This document shows, in pieces, positions 6,064 to 7,304 of a stretch of DNA of 7,304 nucleotides; the first letter of the stretch is position 1, and each line of letters begins with the position of its first letter. Below the pieces are notes generated by a model. That model was not told the DNA's origin, did not search any database, and was given only the letters and a program-made list of their open reading frames with translations. The position numbers were made by a program, and so were the translations under genes. This DNA comes from Immundisolibacteraceae bacterium (GTDB lineage: Bacteria; Pseudomonadota; Gammaproteobacteria; Immundisolibacterales; Immundisolibacteraceae), in assembly GCA_016763355.1 (NCBI GenBank), contig JAESTY010000302.1, positions 1 through 7,304 of the forward strand, read 5' to 3'.

Positions 6064-6345
6064 TAAAAACCTACTATCGAGCAAGCCGAGGACTCAGCTC
6101 CTAACTTGTAAATTCGCACTGCTTCATCCTCAAAAAAAAGCGAGCTTCAATCAGCGTTTTGCTCCAGGAACTTACATTCCCAGTTAATTGGGGCGATCAA
6201 CATCGGGTATGTAACCTTCGTCTTTACCCATTCAAAAATAGCAATTTCAAAGCTTATTCCCTACCAATGCTCAAAAAACTTCACCAAAAATACAATTCGA
6301 GCCCTGTATTCTCTGGTGCGCATTTTAGTTCGAACTAACCCCAAT
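6064..6345. other. Gene-free stretch downstream of the toxin gene
   Basis: There is no supported gene on either strand. On the minus strand a run of eight T (6132-6139) follows a weak GAGC...GCTC pairing, a poor candidate terminator for the toxin-antitoxin operon. A perfect 14-base palindrome lies at 6325-6338 and is listed separately. Composition is more AT-rich than the operon to the left. Confidence 0.4.
6325..6338. repeat. Perfect 14-bp palindrome after the toxin stop codon
   Basis: TTAGTTCGAACTAA reads identically on both strands and begins 7 bases beyond the parE-like stop. As RNA it gives a 5-bp stem closed by UCGA, with no following U-run on the minus strand, so it is not an intrinsic terminator. 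A protein-binding or recombination site is possible; nothing else in the sequence decides this. Confidence 0.45.
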
Positions 6346-6633
6346 TCAATCCAGCAGATGTGGCCAAACCCTGGCTTGATGGAAGACATGGAGTATAGAG
6401 ACCACTTCAGCTTCTACATGGTAAACAAGCGTATAGGGCGTACCAGGCACGATCAGTTCTCGGGTGCTGTGGATTCGTCCCGACTTGCCCACCAACGGAT
6501 GCTCTGGCAACAAATTCGAGGCATCAATTATTTTAGCGGCAACGCGCGAAGCCGCAGCTGGATTGTCCTGTTCGATGAAACGATGCAAGTGGGCCAAGTC
6601 CAAAAGCACCTCTTCTGCCCACCTTATTTGCAC
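6346..6633 (-). CDS. parE: RelE/ParE family toxin
   Basis: This 95-residue toxin belongs to a type II toxin-antitoxin pair. ParE-type members act on DNA gyrase and RelE-type members cleave mRNA; the fold is shared and the sequence alone does not decide which this is. The order is a strand (MQIRWAEEVLLDL), a long helical hairpin (LHRFIEQDNPAAASRVAAKIIDASNLL, about 16-42), then HPLVGKSGRIHSTRELIVPGTPYTLVYHV (45-73) and VVSILHVFHQARVWP (77-91). The REL-x-V-x-GTPY-x-LVY and I-L-x-V-x-H-x-AR-x-WP blocks are diagnostic of the superfamily and favour the ParE branch. The start is GTG, overlapping the end of the antitoxin gene by 10 bases, with no ATG near the N-terminus; coupled translation is expected. 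Length is typical and the gene appears intact. The pair sits between inverted repeats, consistent with a mobile accessory module. Confidence 0.9.
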   Translation of the reverse strand: MQIRWAEEVLLDLAHLHRFIEQDNPAAASRVAAKIIDASNLLPEHPLVGKSGRIHSTRELIVPGTPYTLVYHVEAEVVSILHVFHQARVWPHLLD

Positions 6634-6893
6634 CTGGGCGGCTCTGCCGAGTCATTTCCTCCCCAGCCTTGTAACCACTCTGTAACTGCTTCGTGGTCAG
6701 TAAACCTGGCATCGCCTTGCTGAACTTTGGTGAGTGTTTTTTTAATCGCTTGAGCTTGCCAGGCCTCGCGCTGAACATATTGCTCTACCGCATGACCCAT
6801 CAACCAGGCTCTTGATCGGTCGGTAATTTTAGCTAACTCATCGAGGCTGCTCAGCACCTCCTCATCAAGTCGAATAGATACGGATTGAGTCAT
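6624..6893 (-). CDS. parD: CopG/ParD-type ribbon-helix-helix antitoxin
   Basis: This 89-residue antitoxin should neutralise the overlapping ParE-like toxin and repress its own operon. The N-terminal ribbon-helix-helix is clear: strand TQSVSIRLD (2-10), helix EEVLSSLDELAKIT (about 11-24), then DRSRAWLMGHAVEQYVQREAW (25-45). The C-terminal part (AQAIKKTLTKVQQGDARFTDHEAVTEWLQGWG) is the expected toxin-binding segment, with the common 'G-x-ar-F-h-E/D-v-x-W' ending. The frame extends three codons upstream to a TTG, but the ATG at 6893 is chosen because it has GAGG at 6903-6906 with a 9-base spacer, whereas the TTG would directly abut that site. Antitoxin-first order with overlapping genes is the standard arrangement. 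Confidence 0.9.
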   Translation of the reverse strand: MTQSVSIRLDEEVLSSLDELAKITDRSRAWLMGHAVEQYVQREAWQAQAIKKTLTKVQQGDARFTDHEAVTEWLQGWGGNDSAEPPRCK

Positions 6894-6926
6894 CGGGTTC
6901 AACCTCGTTGTAGATAGATGAACACA

Positions 6927-6944
6927 ATACTATCAGAGATACTA
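6927..6944 (-). promoter_or_regulatory. Possible promoter/operator of the toxin-antitoxin pair
   Basis: On the minus strand TAGTAT occurs twice with a 12-base period (6939-6944 and 6927-6932). The gene-proximal copy is a 4/6 match to a -10 hexamer; 17 bases upstream is TTACTG, a poor -35. Short direct or inverted repeats in this position are typical of ribbon-helix-helix autorepression. The match is weak and could be chance. Confidence 0.25.
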
Positions 6945-7023
6945 CTTCCCAGTAATTTCATAAAGCCCTAAATGGGAGCCTGATTTTTCCATGCCACATT
7001 TTCTCGCTGGAAGCCGCAGGCTC
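6945..7023. other. Non-coding spacer with an imperfect inverted repeat
   Basis: There is no gene here. GAGCCT (6976-6981) pairs with AGGCTC (7018-7023), and the pairing can extend outward imperfectly through CCCT...AGGG. The loop is about 36 bases, so it is a weak structure. It joins the upstream region of the toxin-antitoxin pair to palindromic repeat copy B. Confidence 0.3.
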
Positions 7024-7184
7024 TAAGGGTTTATCCCCCTTTGTAGCGCTCCCATCAAATCAGTTATTTTTCGGATAAGTGCAGCGCGCTGTTTGAGCGC
7101 CAGCGAGTTCGTGCAAACCCGAAAAATGGCGGATTTGATGGGATGAAAGCGCTGTCAGGGGCCCTTTTCTTTGGTTCCGTTTTT
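7024..7184 (-). repeat. Dispersed palindromic repeat, copy B (inverted relative to copy A)
   Basis: This is the reverse-complement counterpart of copy A. Exact shared blocks lie at 7067-7099 (33 bases), 7102-7126 (25), 7134-7145 (12) and 7161-7182 (22). Between the 33- and 25-base blocks copy B has one extra base. Its own outer inverted repeat is one base longer than that of copy A: CCCATCAAAT (7051-7060) with ATTTGATGGG (7133-7142). The unmatched inner bases differ between copies, yet the outer stem still pairs in each, which suggests selection for structure. The small 9-bp stem that begins copy A is missing here; its place is taken by the 56-base tandem repeat. Confidence 0.8.
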
Positions 7185-7304
7185 AGTCGAATATGCGGGT
7201 GTCTTTTAGCCGCATCTTATGAGACTTATGCCTGGGTGTTAGTCGAATATGCGGGTGTCGTTTAGCCGCATCTTATGAGACTTATGCCTGGGTGTTAGTC
7301 GTAT
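7185..7304. repeat. 56-bp tandem repeat array, running off the window
   Basis: Units occupy 7185-7240 and 7241-7296, with a partial third at 7297-7304. The two full units differ at one base (T at 7204, G at 7260). Each begins AGTCGAATATGCGGGTGTC and contains an inverted repeat, ATGCGG with CCGCAT separated by 11 bases, plus a direct CTTATG-aga-CTTATG. The period is not a multiple of three, so it is not a protein repeat in one frame. There is no repeat-spacer alternation, so it is not CRISPR. The total copy number is unknown because the array is cut by the window edge. Confidence 0.85.

Noticed and set aside
5894..6187. 97-codon plus-strand reading frame across palindromic repeat copy A
   Set aside because: It lies mostly within a dispersed non-coding repeat whose other copy has different spacing and would not keep the frame. 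There is no ribosome binding site and no domain-like sequence; such frames are common artefacts of this repeat type.
6316..6723. 135-codon plus-strand reading frame
   Set aside because: It is antisense to the well-supported parE/parD pair, with low-complexity, non-domain-like protein sequence.
5888..7184. Integron gene cassette with attC sites around the toxin-antitoxin pair
   Set aside because: The flanking repeats are inverted rather than direct, I find no GTTRRRY/RYYYAAC core pairs at their ends (the nearest, GTTAGTC, does not fit), and there is no integrase in the window.
7185..7304. CRISPR array
   Set aside because: The whole 56-base unit is repeated with one mismatch; there are no unique spacers and no cas genes.

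Overview
The window looks like a chromosomal segment of a gammaproteobacterium, probably a marine or environmental lineage. The evidence is a PriA C-terminus of the gammaproteobacterial type, a YjfI/YjfJ-like (DUF2170/PspA) gene pair, moderate GC content, and dispersed palindromic repeats of a kind I associate with gammaproteobacteria. I cannot name a genus from the sequence.

Layout. At the left edge the last ~51 codons of priA run rightward and end at 157. From there to 5787 everything is encoded on the minus strand as one tightly packed gene train, listed in transcription order: a membrane-anchored spermidine synthase-like enzyme (5787-4033), a DUF2170/YjfI-like protein (3948-3547), a PspA/IM30 (YjfJ-like) protein (3533-2835), a DUF4178-like or YjfK-position protein (2809-2165), an unrecognised 108-residue protein (2160-1834), a two-helix potassium channel with a TrkA/RCK-like cytosolic region (1837-734), and a rhomboid intramembrane protease (726-154). 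Gaps are 84, 13, 25, 4, -4 and 7 bases, so co-transcription and partial translational coupling are likely. The only gap of any size (3949-4032) holds two direct copies of a 20-base sequence, each built around a perfect 13-base palindrome and placed directly upstream of the DUF2170 ribosome binding site. This is the best regulatory-site candidate in the window.

The operon mixes a polyamine-type aminopropyltransferase, an inner-membrane stress scaffold, an ion channel and a membrane protease. A reasonable but unproven reading is an inner-membrane homeostasis system in which polyamine chemistry, K+ flux and PspA act together. Related neighbourhoods are known in enterobacteria (the yjfIJKL region next to the ATP-grasp gene yjfC), but the combination here, with a channel and a rhomboid protease at the end, is less familiar.

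Right part (5788-7304). A parDE-like toxin-antitoxin pair (antitoxin 6893-6624, toxin 6633-6346, minus strand) lies in otherwise gene-free DNA. It is bracketed by two inverted copies of a ~160-base palindromic repeat (5888-6063 and 7024-7184), which share exact blocks of 22, 12, 25 and 33 bases. The right copy abuts a 56-base-period tandem repeat that runs off the window end. This half looks like an accessory insertion beside the core operon.
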